A stretch of DNA of 14,034 nt from Asaia bogorensis (GTDB lineage: Bacteria; Pseudomonadota; Alphaproteobacteria; Acetobacterales; Acetobacteraceae), in contig CAMCEP010000045.1 of NCBI GenBank assembly GCA_945873675.1, forward strand, positions 1 through 14,034, read 5' to 3'. Below are positions 6,068 to 13,492 of the stretch, in pieces. The notes under the pieces were generated by a model. That model was not told the DNA's origin and did not search any database. It saw nothing but the letters and a program-made list of their open reading frames with translations. The position numbers and the translations under genes were made by a program. Numbering within the stretch: the first letter of the stretch is position 1; every line of letters starts with the position of its first letter.

Positions 6068-7320
6068 TCCCTTATTTTTTTGGTCGCATTTTCCGAGCCG
6101 CCAAGTGATTCCACTTGGCTTGAACATGCTCCGAGCCCATAGGGCGCCACCAGCGCCCAAACATGATCGGGGATCATGTTCCGCATCTTGGCGGGTTCGG
6201 CGCGTTCAAGATGCAGCACGCTTTCCACGGCCTTCATTTCAACCCGCGCGCGGGCGAATTCCAAGCCGCGCGGACCAATGCGCGGCATCAGCCAGCCGAT
6301 GATCGGCCGCAGCCAATCGGGCATGCGGCGCAAGGGCAAACCACCCGCGGCGCGGCGCGTGTTTTCCAGAAAACCCTTCACCGCGCCAGCGCGCTTGCCG
6401 GCACTGCCCGGCGCGCTGGTAGAGATTTCATCGCCGAGCATCCTCAGCAATTCCTCGCCGCGCGCATTGCGCACCAAAAGCCATTGCTCCCCCTGCCCGC
6501 CCATATAACCAACCGTGATATCGGCCAGCACATTGGTGTAATCCACGCAGCTTCGGCAGGTGAGTGGGAAGAAATCCGAAGGCAATTGGCTGATCGGCAA
6601 TTGCAGAAAGGGAATTTCGCGGGTGCGACCATCGGCAAAGCGCAGCTCAACATGGTAATCGGCGCGAAATTCCAGATAGGTGATCGTCTCTGGCGCATCC
6701 GATAAAAGTGTCAGGAAATGATGGAATTTTTCCGTGGTGGTATTGTCCGAACACGGCGTGCCGATGACGTAAAGCGCCTCAAGCCCAAGCCGCGCTTCCA
6801 AGGCACGCAGCGCATAGACCTGGCAGGGAATGCCAATCACCGCGATGCGCTTATGCCCGGCCGCAGCAGCGGGTTCCAAAAGGGCGAGCAGCGGCGCATA
6901 GCCCATGCGCATGCCACGGCAGGCGGCCATGCCTTCGGGCTTCGTCACCAGCACCGGCACGGGTTTCCATTTATCCTCAGGGTCGGGCGCCATGGTAAGC
7001 ACCGCTGTCACCGCGCCGGCTTCCAGCAGTTTTTCGGCCAAGCGCGTGGTGATGCCGGTCCATTGCGCGCCGGGTTGAGGCGGCTTCAGCGATGCGCGCA
7101 GCATTTGCCGGAACGGGCCGAAATGGAGCTCATCCGGGCGTGCCGGGTCCCGCGCGCGGCCATGCACGGCAGCTTCCAGGCGCGGATAATCCGGCTTGAT
7201 GAATTGGCATGCCGCACCGCAAGCCTTGGGGTCCTGCATGCGGGATACGCCGCAATCCGTGCATAGCCCGCGCGGCGCGGCTTCGCGGAAGGCAGGTGCG
7301 GCGATGCCCTGCCCCGTCAC
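6064..7320 (-). CDS. FrhB/FdhB-family flavin iron-sulfur reductase (BciB / HCAR-like)
   Basis: This 418-residue protein belongs to the family of F420 hydrogenase beta subunits, the ferredoxin-dependent divinyl chlorophyllide 8-vinyl reductase BciB and plant 7-hydroxymethyl chlorophyll a reductase (HCAR). These bind FAD and [4Fe-4S] clusters. Visible cysteines are Cys20 and Cys23 (CTDCG), Cys34 and Cys38 (ending CQFIKPDY), Cys166 in GIPCQVYALR, Cys190 in GTPCSDN, and Cys255/Cys258 in CRSCVDYTNVLADITVGYMG. The last block and the LYVIGTPCSDN stretch look closest to BciB/HCAR rather than to true F420 enzymes. Whether it reduces a chlorophyll precursor is unknown: no photosynthesis gene is in the window. 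The start chosen is GTG at 7320, which overlaps the upstream CHR stop as GTGA; a start at 7362 would overlap that gene by 46 bases. The C-terminal tail (about the last 22 residues) looks non-conserved and overlaps the guaB stop. Confidence 0.85.
   Translation of the reverse strand: MTGQGIAAPAFREAAPRGLCTDCGVSRMQDPKACGAACQFIKPDYPRLEAAVHGRARDPARPDELHFGPFRQMLRASLKPPQPGAQWTGITTRLAEKLLEAGAVTAVLTMAPDPEDKWKPVPVLVTKPEGMAACRGMRMGYAPLLALLEPAAAAGHKRIAVIGIPCQVYALRALEARLGLEALYVIGTPCSDNTTTEKFHHFLTLLSDAPETITYLEFRADYHVELRFADGRTREIPFLQLPISQLPSDFFPLTCRSCVDYTNVLADITVGYMGGQGEQWLLVRNARGEELLRMLGDEISTSAPGSAGKRAGAVKGFLENTRRAAGGLPLRRMPDWLRPIIGWLMPRIGPRGLEFARARVEMKAVESVLHLERAEPAKMRNMIPDHVWALVAPYGLGACSSQVESLGGSENATKKIRD
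6100..6119. terminator. hairpin at the guaB / reductase convergent junction
   Basis: GCCAAGTG (6100-6107) and CACTTGGC (6112-6119) form a perfect 8-bp stem with a 4-base loop, 33 bases after the guaB stop. A run of seven Ts lies before the hairpin on the plus strand (about 6075-6081), so the usual stem-then-T-run order is absent for both directions. It probably aids transcript ending or stability between convergent genes, but it lies within the coding tail of the minus-strand gene. Confidence 0.4.
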
Positions 7321-7841
7321 AGCGCCAAGGCCCCAATGATGGCGCCAGCGCCCAACACCCAAAGCGGGCTGAAATCAGTTCGCCAGACGAAAATTGCCGA
7401 ACAGATGGTGAGCACCACAGTGATCCAGCTTTCAGCGGAACCCTGCGCCAGGATCATGCCTGATGAGGCAATCAGCCCAACCGCAATCGGCACCAGGCCG
7501 CGTTCGATGATGCGGAGCCAAGGCCGGCCCAGCAACCGCGCGCGTAGGCGGGAAAAACCGAAGGCGATCAGGCTGGTCGGCACGGTCATGGCAGCCGAGG
7601 CAGTCAGCATTCCAAGAATGCCCCCGACATGCCAGCCAAACAACCCAACCACCAGCACATTGGGTCCAGGTGCGGCCTGGGCGAGCGCAAAGCGGCGTGC
7701 GAAATCCGCATCACTCATCCAGCCATGCACATCGACGACCAGGCGGTGCATCTCGGGCAGCACAGCAATACCGCCGCCAACCGAGACCAGGGAAATGGCC
7801 CCAAAACCGAGCAGCAATTGCCAAAAGATGGTCGCGGTCAT
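7317..7841 (-). CDS. short-chain chromate transporter family (CHR) protein, second half-size unit
   Basis: This 174-residue membrane protein is a single CHR (Chromate_transp) domain. It has the N-terminal FGAISLVSVGGGIAVLPEM block, the ALAQAAPGPN motif and about five to six hydrophobic segments. CHR proteins in bacteria are either one long two-domain chain or, as here, two short proteins encoded in tandem that work as a pair. Some export chromate, but many relatives have no proven substrate. Its ATG at 7841 overlaps the stop of the first CHR gene as ATGA, and its TGA overlaps the GTG of the reductase gene, so all three are likely translated in a coupled way. A longer frame upstream (to 7946) lies inside the neighbouring gene and is rejected. 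Confidence 0.9.
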   Translation of the reverse strand: MTATIFWQLLLGFGAISLVSVGGGIAVLPEMHRLVVDVHGWMSDADFARRFALAQAAPGPNVLVVGLFGWHVGGILGMLTASAAMTVPTSLIAFGFSRLRARLLGRPWLRIIERGLVPIAVGLIASSGMILAQGSAESWITVVLTICSAIFVWRTDFSPLWVLGAGAIIGALAL

Positions 7842-8392
7842 TTGCCGCGCGCCCCATACCAGGATGCCAGTATGCCAAAGGGTGCGAGGCCCAGCACCAC
7901 CATGGGCAGCGGCACCCTGAAGAAACCCGCTGCCGCCAGCGCACAAAGCCCAACTGCCAAAAGTGCCAAGGTCGGCTTCAGCTTCTGCGCCATCTTCACC
8001 GCAGTCCCAAGCACCATCCCCGCCGCTGCCGCCGCAACTCCCGCCAAGACGGCCTTTACCAAGGGCACCTCACCATAGGAATCATAGAGCACCGCAAGCC
8101 CCATCAGGATAATCAGCGGCCCGCCAAACATGGAACAGGAAGCAAGCAACGACCCCATCGCGCCATGGAAGCGATCCCCCACCATGATCGCGGCGTTGAG
8201 CGCATTGGGCCCCGGGAGCACCTGCCCGAGGCCAAGCGTTTCGGCATATTCCTGTTCCGTCAGCCAGCGCTTTTCTTCGACCAGCACGCGCCGCGCCCAG
8301 GCATTGATGCCGCCAAAGCCGATCAGCCCGATCTTGCCATAGGTTAGGAACAGATCGGCGCGGGTAGGCGACGGGGCAGGAGAATCATCCAT
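7838..8392 (-). CDS. short-chain chromate transporter family (CHR) protein, first half-size unit
   Basis: This 184-residue inner-membrane protein is the first of a tandem pair of single-domain CHR transporters. The N-terminal part has YGKIGLIGFGG followed by ARRVLVEEKRWLTEQEYAE. GLGQVLPGPNALN is the family signature, and four to five hydrophobic segments follow. It ends at a TGA shared with the ATG of the second CHR gene. The start is ATG at 8392; upstream in-frame codons to a TTG at 8449 give an unlikely Cys- and Trp-containing leader. It lies 71 bases downstream of the capsule export operon on the same strand with no clear terminator between, so partial read-through from that operon is possible. 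Substrate (chromate, sulfate or other anion) cannot be read from sequence. Confidence 0.9.
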   Translation of the reverse strand: MDDSPAPSPTRADLFLTYGKIGLIGFGGINAWARRVLVEEKRWLTEQEYAETLGLGQVLPGPNALNAAIMVGDRFHGAMGSLLASCSMFGGPLIILMGLAVLYDSYGEVPLVKAVLAGVAAAAAGMVLGTAVKMAQKLKPTLALLAVGLCALAAAGFFRVPLPMVVLGLAPFGILASWYGARGK

Positions 8393-8463
8393 GGCAGCAG
8401 AGGAACCCGTACCGCGGCAGGGATCAATCCCCCACGCCGCATAAAACAAGCTTAGAGGCAGGG

Positions 8464-10296
8464 TCAGTTGTTCTGGAAGACCCGCGCCGCCAGCGCCACT
8501 TGGAAAATTGCCGTGATGAATTCCTGCCCCATGACGAAAAGTTTCGGATCAAGATAGGGCAGCGCAATCAATTCATCGCCTGCCTGCGGCGATTGGCGCG
8601 GCTCAAGAATGACCTGCCCACTCGGCCGGCGCAGCATGAGCGTGGATCGCGCCCCACGCGCCGTAAGCCCACCTGCTTGCTCCAAGTACTGATCAATGCT
8701 CATGCCGTCCCGCCAAAGGACGGCGCGGGGCATCCTGACTTCACCCTGCACCATGACAGTTTGTGATCTTTCCGGAATGACGATAACATCGCCATCTTCA
8801 AGACGCACCGGGGCGCAGGTGCCATCCTCATTCACCACGACAAGCCGGCCTTCCGGCAGGCTCCGGCGTGCGCGGCTAATATAGGACAGGATGAGATTGG
8901 CCTCAGCCGTGCGCGCCGCAGCCACCCCTGGGGTCATGGACGGGGAGAGGAATAATTGTCTTTCAAGCCGATCAAGTGAATCATCAATGGCGCGCTTCTG
9001 CTGCATGGCAAGCCTGGGACGCAAAAGGAATACGGCCGAGGTATTGGCCAGCATCGGGTCTACCGCCACGTGATCCAGAATTTGGCACAGTGAGAAATCT
9101 CGTTCCGCGACAAGCACGGAAGGATAAAGCCGGCTGCCTTCAATGGTCACCCGCACGGAGCGCAGCGCGACATCGGCGACGAAGGTCACTGTATCCTGGT
9201 CCTGCAATGTCTGACGAGCAAGTTCCGTCATGGTAACGTAGCGCGAAAATGGCTGGGCATTACGCACACCGCGCACCACGGCGTTGGTCGCCGCAGGTAA
9301 AGGCCGGGCGTAATTGATAAGGTCCTGGCCACGCATGGGGCCGCGTTGCGCACTTTCAAACAAATAATTGTTGCGCACCGCGCCATCGGCGCCCACCAGC
9401 GGGCGCTGCCGACCAACCAGGATGGTATCACCTTCCTGCAAGCGTACTTGCGGGATCTGCCCATCCATCAGAAAGCGATAGAGATCGAGGCTAGTTACAG
9501 TGCCGCCACCGCGCTGTACGCTAATTTCGCGGAAGGAACCGCGCGCGGGATCAACGCCCCCAGCGCGCAGCAGGAAATCCAGAATGCTGTCCGAAGCAAC
9601 GCCAGCGTAGCGGCCAGGAGATTTGACAAAACCCGCCACGAAAACACCGATGCGCTGGGTAGACAGCACCGTGGCATAGACCTGAACCTGCTGCGTATAG
9701 ACACGGCGGATTTCGCCTTCCACCACGCGCTGCAAATCGCCAACACGCGTCCCAGCTACCCGAATGGGCCCGATATTGGGCAGAAACAGATTGCCCGCCG
9801 GATCAATCTGGGAGACCTGTTCGGCATCTACCGCCCCCCAGGCCCGGACGCTGATCCGATCACCAGGGGCAAGCACATAATTCGGATTGGGTGCATCGGA
9901 AGAGGATTGCGCCTGCCCGGTAAAGAGCGAGGCCCCGAAAACCGCCGTGGAAGGCCCAGCGACACGTTGCAAATCCCCAAGCGGGGTGACAAGCGTTGGC
10001 CCACCCTCCGCCTGGGTGGGGCTGCCCGCACGTTCCGTGCCTCGGGATTGACCTGGCAGATCCGCAAGGCTGCGCTGATCGAATACCGGCGGTGGCTGCA
10101 TCTGATCGCCACCTGGTGGAAGACCAGGAAGGGTCGGGATCACCTGCCGTGGAAAGGATGGCATACCTGGGATGATACCAGGGTTTGCCGACTGGGCCTG
10201 ATTTTGCGCATAGGCCGATGAAACGGGACCAGCGATATGAAACGCAAGGAAAAGAACCCACACGGCAACCGCATAGCGCATGCCTTTAAGACGCAT
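8464..10296 (-). CDS. capsule polysaccharide export OPX protein, KpsD-like, with SLBB domains
   Basis: This 610-residue protein is an outer-membrane polysaccharide export (OPX) component that conducts capsule through the periplasm and outer membrane, partnering with KpsE-like proteins. A signal peptide (about residues 1-30, ending VSSAYAQ) looks like a type I cleavage site; there is no lipobox, as in KpsD and unlike Wza. A Pro/Gln-rich linker follows. A Poly_export domain then starts at NYVLAPGDRISVRAWG, and SLBB-type beta-grasp repeats follow, including IGVFVAGFVKSPGRY and, near the C-terminus, VMVQGEVRMPRAVLW. The last about 25 residues form a hydrophobic segment. The ATG at 10296 overlaps the end of the kpsE-like gene by 11 bases; a TTG 18 bases upstream and an ATG 15 bases downstream are alternatives. 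It is the last gene of the capsule export operon. Confidence 0.92.
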   Translation of the reverse strand: MRLKGMRYAVAVWVLFLAFHIAGPVSSAYAQNQAQSANPGIIPGMPSFPRQVIPTLPGLPPGGDQMQPPPVFDQRSLADLPGQSRGTERAGSPTQAEGGPTLVTPLGDLQRVAGPSTAVFGASLFTGQAQSSSDAPNPNYVLAPGDRISVRAWGAVDAEQVSQIDPAGNLFLPNIGPIRVAGTRVGDLQRVVEGEIRRVYTQQVQVYATVLSTQRIGVFVAGFVKSPGRYAGVASDSILDFLLRAGGVDPARGSFREISVQRGGGTVTSLDLYRFLMDGQIPQVRLQEGDTILVGRQRPLVGADGAVRNNYLFESAQRGPMRGQDLINYARPLPAATNAVVRGVRNAQPFSRYVTMTELARQTLQDQDTVTFVADVALRSVRVTIEGSRLYPSVLVAERDFSLCQILDHVAVDPMLANTSAVFLLRPRLAMQQKRAIDDSLDRLERQLFLSPSMTPGVAAARTAEANLILSYISRARRSLPEGRLVVVNEDGTCAPVRLEDGDVIVIPERSQTVMVQGEVRMPRAVLWRDGMSIDQYLEQAGGLTARGARSTLMLRRPSGQVILEPRQSPQAGDELIALPYLDPKLFVMGQEFITAIFQVALAARVFQNN

Positions 10297-11500
10297 GTTC
10301 ACGCATCCCCACAATCAGGAGCCAACAAATTCCATAGGCTATGGAAAGGCCAAGAAAAATACTGGCGACATTCGTAAACTGGCGCGGATAGAGCGGATAG
10401 ACTGCCAAATTAGGCTGGACGATGCGCGACAGGTAAAGCTGCTGGCGCTGCGCTTCGACGCGCGCCACTTCCAGACTCGCGGTCGCAGAGGCCAATTGCT
10501 TATCGGCGAATTCGCGTTCCAGCATGAGCCTTTCATAAGCTGCCAATTGCCGCGCCAGAATGGCGCCCCCGGGATTGGATGTGGTATCTGTATGCCGGGA
10601 CCTATCCGTGAGGATCTGCCGTTCCAGCGCTTCAATCCGGTTACGGGTTGCCTGAAGCGCCGGATTATCCGGTCGCATGAATTGCAGTCTTTCGGTCAGT
10701 TCAGCCCGGGCTTGGGCAAGCGCACCTTCCAGCTGCCCGCGCAGGATAACTGCAGCCTGCACAGCGCCGGCGCTATCAAGCTCCCGCTCCTGCTCACGAA
10801 AGCGCATCAGTGCCGTACGGCTTTCCTGAATACGTTGTTCAGCAATCTCAATCTCCCGCTGCGCCATTCGTAAGGTATCATTCCGCGCCCGCTCCGAAAG
10901 CTGATTAACCAACCCTTCGGCTGCCCCAAGAAGGGTCTCCGCCAAATCCTTGGAATCATCAGGGCGAAAGCTTCGAACCTTGAGCGTGGTCACGTTCGTG
11001 CTGGGATCAAGGACAACACTCACCATGCCATTATAGAAACGTGTCAGCAATTCGGGTTCAGTGTACCAAAGCCGCGCCAGAAGATCCGCTTCGGGGCGCC
11101 GCCACAGCGCGACCAGATCAAGCTTTTCATTGGCGTATCTGACAGCATCTAGCGAGGACAAAAAATCACGAATGCTGTTTGTCTCGCTAGAGGCCATGCC
11201 GCCGCCAAGACCACCGAGAGAAGCACCAGCCGCAGCGCGCATGGCCGCGTGCAAGCCGCCATCATTCCCACGGGAATGAACGACAAAACGCGCCTCCGAC
11301 ACATATTGTGGCGCTGCAATGGCGTAGAAATAGACCGCGGCAAGGAGGCTTGGCAGGATGACCAGAAGAAAAAAGGGTTTCCGCCAAAGTCTGCGCAGCC
11401 ATAATTGTGGCCGCGGCGCCGTTTCGGGCGGCGAGCTGATTTGGCTTACCGCCGCTTCAGAGAGCGTTATAGGTGGCGAGAGCTTCATCGATATCGTCAT
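10286..11500 (-). CDS. capsule export inner-membrane/periplasmic protein, KpsE-like (PCP-3)
   Basis: This is a polysaccharide co-polymerase-type protein that links the KpsMT pump to the outer-membrane OPX channel. It has 404 residues and the expected architecture. A short cytoplasmic N-terminus precedes a membrane helix (about 43-63, beginning FFLLVILPSLL). The Wzz motif SEARFVVHSRG follows at 68-78. A long periplasmic coiled-coil region with many Glu/Arg/Gln heptads occupies about 190-345. A second membrane helix near the C-terminus (SIFLGLSIAYGICWLLIVG) precedes a basic cytoplasmic tail. A Gly-rich patch (about 90-100) follows the Wzz motif. The 5' end overlaps the ATPase gene by 44 bases (ATG 11500) or 32 bases (ATG 11488). 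No clear Shine-Dalgarno is visible for either, so coupling to the upstream gene is likely. Confidence 0.93.
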   Translation of the reverse strand: MTISMKLSPPITLSEAAVSQISSPPETAPRPQLWLRRLWRKPFFLLVILPSLLAAVYFYAIAAPQYVSEARFVVHSRGNDGGLHAAMRAAAGASLGGLGGGMASSETNSIRDFLSSLDAVRYANEKLDLVALWRRPEADLLARLWYTEPELLTRFYNGMVSVVLDPSTNVTTLKVRSFRPDDSKDLAETLLGAAEGLVNQLSERARNDTLRMAQREIEIAEQRIQESRTALMRFREQERELDSAGAVQAAVILRGQLEGALAQARAELTERLQFMRPDNPALQATRNRIEALERQILTDRSRHTDTTSNPGGAILARQLAAYERLMLEREFADKQLASATASLEVARVEAQRQQLYLSRIVQPNLAVYPLYPRQFTNVASIFLGLSIAYGICWLLIVGMREHAS

Positions 11501-12095
11501 AGAAGGTTAATATACCCTGATCAAGGACGGCAGCGCGCGTACAAAGCCGGCGCACCAGGGCCGGCGAATGGGATACAAGAATTAGTCCTGATCTTTCAAT
11601 CTTTTCGGCATAGGCACGGCCGAAACGCGTATCACCCACCGCTAGCGCTTCATCTACCATGTAGCAATCGAAATCCACCGCGAGCGAGACAGCAAGCGCA
11701 AGCCGGGAACGCATCCCAGATGAATAGGTCATCAAGGGCATACGGAGATATTCGCCAAGCTCGGAAAAATCGGCAACCGATTCGACAGTGGCGTTTATAT
11801 CGCGTCCATAGATGCGTGCGATGAAGCGCGCGTTGTCAGCCCCCGAAAGCTGAGACTGAAATCCTGCCCCGGAGCCTATCGGCCAGGAAAGGGACATGGA
11901 GCATCGGATACTGCCGCCGCTTGGCGCCTCCACCCCTCCCAAAATGCGAACCAGCGTGGATTTACCGGAACCATTGCGCCCCAATATGCCCACTTTCTCG
12001 CCGCGCGCTATACGGCCATAAGCCCCACGCAAAATGACTTTCCTACCTCCGCGTGTCGGGTAGGATTTATGCACATCAATCAATTCAAGGCTCAT
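11457..12095 (-). CDS. capsule polysaccharide ABC transporter ATPase, KpsT-like
   Basis: This is the nucleotide-binding subunit that powers export of capsular polysaccharide across the inner membrane with the KpsM-like permease. It has 212 residues, close to KpsT (about 219). The Walker A motif is GRNGSGKST (39-47), the Q-loop Gln is at 80 in GFQSQLSG, and the signature is the KpsT-type YSSGMRSR (124-131) instead of LSGGQ. Walker B is CYMVDE with Asp148 and Glu149, followed by the family-typical ALAVGD, and the switch His176 is in LVSHS. It is 8 bases downstream of the permease gene and overlaps the kpsE-like gene, a compact operon arrangement typical of group 2/3-type capsule export systems. 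Confidence 0.95.
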   Translation of the reverse strand: MSLELIDVHKSYPTRGGRKVILRGAYGRIARGEKVGILGRNGSGKSTLVRILGGVEAPSGGSIRCSMSLSWPIGSGAGFQSQLSGADNARFIARIYGRDINATVESVADFSELGEYLRMPLMTYSSGMRSRLALAVSLAVDFDCYMVDEALAVGDTRFGRAYAEKIERSGLILVSHSPALVRRLCTRAAVLDQGILTFYDDIDEALATYNAL

Positions 12096-12103
12096 GGCGC
12101 TGC

Positions 12104-12895
12104 CTATTCCAGGCCAAGGCGCTGGCGCGTGATCCGCAATGCGGCAAGGCCAAGTAAATGGGTCACCATGATCCAGGCCAGTAAATAGGTGAGATCGTAT
12201 TGGGCGCGAAAGCGAGAGCCGAATTGACCATCGCGTAGCAATTCAAAAATGTGCACTGTCGGAACATAAAAAACGAGATTTTGCGCCCAATCCGGCAACC
12301 ATTCGACCAAAAAAAACATCCCACAAACTGGCAGAACAAGATAGGTGATGGCGTGAACGCCGCGTTCTATACCCTCTATGGCTTCCGTAGCCGCCGCAGC
12401 CAGCAGCGCAATTCCCTGGCTGAGCAATGCCATCCCGATCATTGCCATCGCGACCTTTACCGGGTTTTCCGGAAAATCCCCATTAATTGCGAAAAGCGCA
12501 AAAAGCATTAACACCAAAACGCCCATACACGAGACTGTTTCAATGATATGGCGGGCGAAGAAAATGTCAGGCAGCATGATTGTTCGGTGATAAAGCAGGC
12601 CCATGTTCGACGGGATGGCTGAAGAAGCGCGGTTGATCACACCACGAAAAATGAAGAAAATGACATAACCTATGGCGTAAAATTCGAAAGGCCCGAAGGC
12701 GGTAGGATGATCGCGCCAGAGATGAATTAGCCCGATGCATGTACCCAACAGCAATGGTTCAAAAAACAACCAAATATAACCAAGATAATGGCGCCCGAAG
12801 CGCGTATGCAATTCCCGAATTATCAATGCCCCAATCACGCGGCGCTGCATTCGCGCCCCGCGCAGAATAAGGGCCACTTCCCCCCGCAGACTCAT
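12104..12895 (-). CDS. capsule polysaccharide ABC transporter permease, KpsM-like
   Basis: This 263-residue ABC-2 type permease forms the inner-membrane channel for capsular polysaccharide together with the KpsT-like ATPase. It has about six hydrophobic segments. The N-terminal cytoplasmic coupling region RELHTRFGRHYLGYIWLFFEP is characteristic of KpsM/CtrC/RkpT-type permeases. A Gln/Ala-rich middle segment and a conserved FYVPTVHIFELLRDGQFG stretch in the last third are also typical. The ATG at 12895 shares its A with the TGA of the upstream lipoprotein gene (TGATG), so translation is probably coupled. The gene looks visibly richer in A and T than the housekeeping genes in this window, which may reflect acquisition of the capsule locus or membrane-protein codon use. 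Confidence 0.94.
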   Translation of the reverse strand: MSLRGEVALILRGARMQRRVIGALIIRELHTRFGRHYLGYIWLFFEPLLLGTCIGLIHLWRDHPTAFGPFEFYAIGYVIFFIFRGVINRASSAIPSNMGLLYHRTIMLPDIFFARHIIETVSCMGVLVLMLFALFAINGDFPENPVKVAMAMIGMALLSQGIALLAAAATEAIEGIERGVHAITYLVLPVCGMFFLVEWLPDWAQNLVFYVPTVHIFELLRDGQFGSRFRAQYDLTYLLAWIMVTHLLGLAALRITRQRLGLE

Positions 12896-13281
12896 CAGCG
12901 ACCAACCGTCTCGGCAAGGAGCGGTCTCGCCTCAATCCAGCCTGGCCCGGCGCGGCAATATAGCCGCTGACTATCGCCCGACCGCTGCGTCACTCTCACT
13001 TCCCGACACTCGCGTCCGCTCGCTGCCGCATATTGCCGAACAAGCCGTAAAGTGACGGTTTCATTACGATCGGCCATAAAAACCTGCGCTTGACCATTGA
13101 CGGTGGGCTCAGCCGCAAAGGCAGCAATCGGGTCCAGGATACGGCTTGGCGGAGCCGCGGCAGTATCCCCTTGGCCACCAATACCAGACACACCACTACA
13201 CCCGACGAAGGAGGCAAGGATAAGACCCGCCATGCCTAAACCCCTAAACTGGCGCCCGAAAAAGGGCCCTACTACCATCAT
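12895..13281 (-). CDS. small putative lipoprotein leading the capsule export operon
   Basis: I do not recognise a named family. The 128-residue protein starts with a basic/hydrophobic leader and GLILASFVGC, a plausible though not perfect lipobox (Phe at -3) with Cys28. Ser at +2 would favour outer-membrane sorting. The mature part has a Gly/Ala/Pro linker and then a small globular region with two cysteines (Cys92 and Cys109) in SGRECREVRVTQ and YCRAGPGW. This resembles the C-terminal Cys-pair segment of 17-kDa surface-antigen-like proteins. An excellent AAAGGAG five bases before the ATG at 13281 supports the start. It is the first gene of the operon and overlaps kpsM as TGATG, so it probably serves capsule export or attachment at the cell surface; that role is inferred. 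Confidence 0.78.
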   Translation of the reverse strand: MMVVGPFFGRQFRGLGMAGLILASFVGCSGVSGIGGQGDTAAAPPSRILDPIAAFAAEPTVNGQAQVFMADRNETVTLRLVRQYAAASGRECREVRVTQRSGDSQRLYCRAGPGWIEARPLLAETVGR

Positions 13282-13336
13282 TAAATCTCCTTTACGCGAT
13301 TCGAACGAAAACTATCGAAGTTCATTTGGCGACTAA

Positions 13337-13342
13337 ATAATA
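13337..13342 (-). promoter_or_regulatory. second possible -10 element upstream of the capsule operon
   Basis: TATTAT on the minus strand (13342-13337) matches five of six -10 positions. Upstream there is only a weak -35 (TTGCGT at 15-base spacing, or TTTGCG at 16). It could be an alternative or activator-dependent start. Confidence 0.25.
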
Positions 13343-13382
13343 GCATGTAACGATCTAACGCAAACATAAAATTCGGTCTCAA

Positions 13383-13412
13383 CTTATCTTTCTTGCGCAC
13401 GCTTAATGTCAA
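13383..13412 (-). promoter_or_regulatory. candidate sigma-70 promoter of the capsule export operon
   Basis: On the minus strand a perfect TTGACA (13412-13407) is followed after 18 bases by GATAAG (13388-13383, four of six -10 matches). Transcription would begin near 13375, giving a leader of roughly 95 bases before the lipoprotein ATG. The surrounding bases are clearly AT-richer than the flanking genes, as expected for a promoter region. Confidence 0.45.
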
Positions 13413-13492
13413 AGGCACAAGCATAACGGATAGACATTGTCCTATTGAGCACTTGCGACTGGACAGGCTGGGCGAAAGGAGTTTGTGAGGCA

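Larger units (their letters stand above)
13282..13492. other. divergent intergenic region between capsule operon and dehydrogenase
   Basis: These 211 bases separate two divergent genes. They hold the candidate minus-strand promoter elements listed separately and the start sites for both genes. I found no convincing plus-strand promoter for the dehydrogenase and no strong operator palindrome. Short minus-strand frames here have no recognisable product. Confidence 0.6.

Noticed and set aside
5147..6160. 337-codon minus-strand frame opposite guaB
   Set aside because: Its His/Arg/Ala-rich translation is typical of an antisense shadow, and guaB is unmistakable on the other strand.
7842..7946. Upstream extension of the second CHR protein
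   Set aside because: It lies inside the first CHR gene, whereas the ATG at 7841 gives an ATGA junction and a normal family N-terminus.
8406..8445. Short palindrome GGGATCAATCCC between the OPX and first CHR genes as a terminator
   Set aside because: The stem is five base pairs with a two-base loop and no T-run, too weak to call.
9346..10221. 291-codon plus-strand frame opposite the OPX gene
   Set aside because: No domain is seen, and the minus-strand frame has a signal peptide, Poly_export and SLBB regions.
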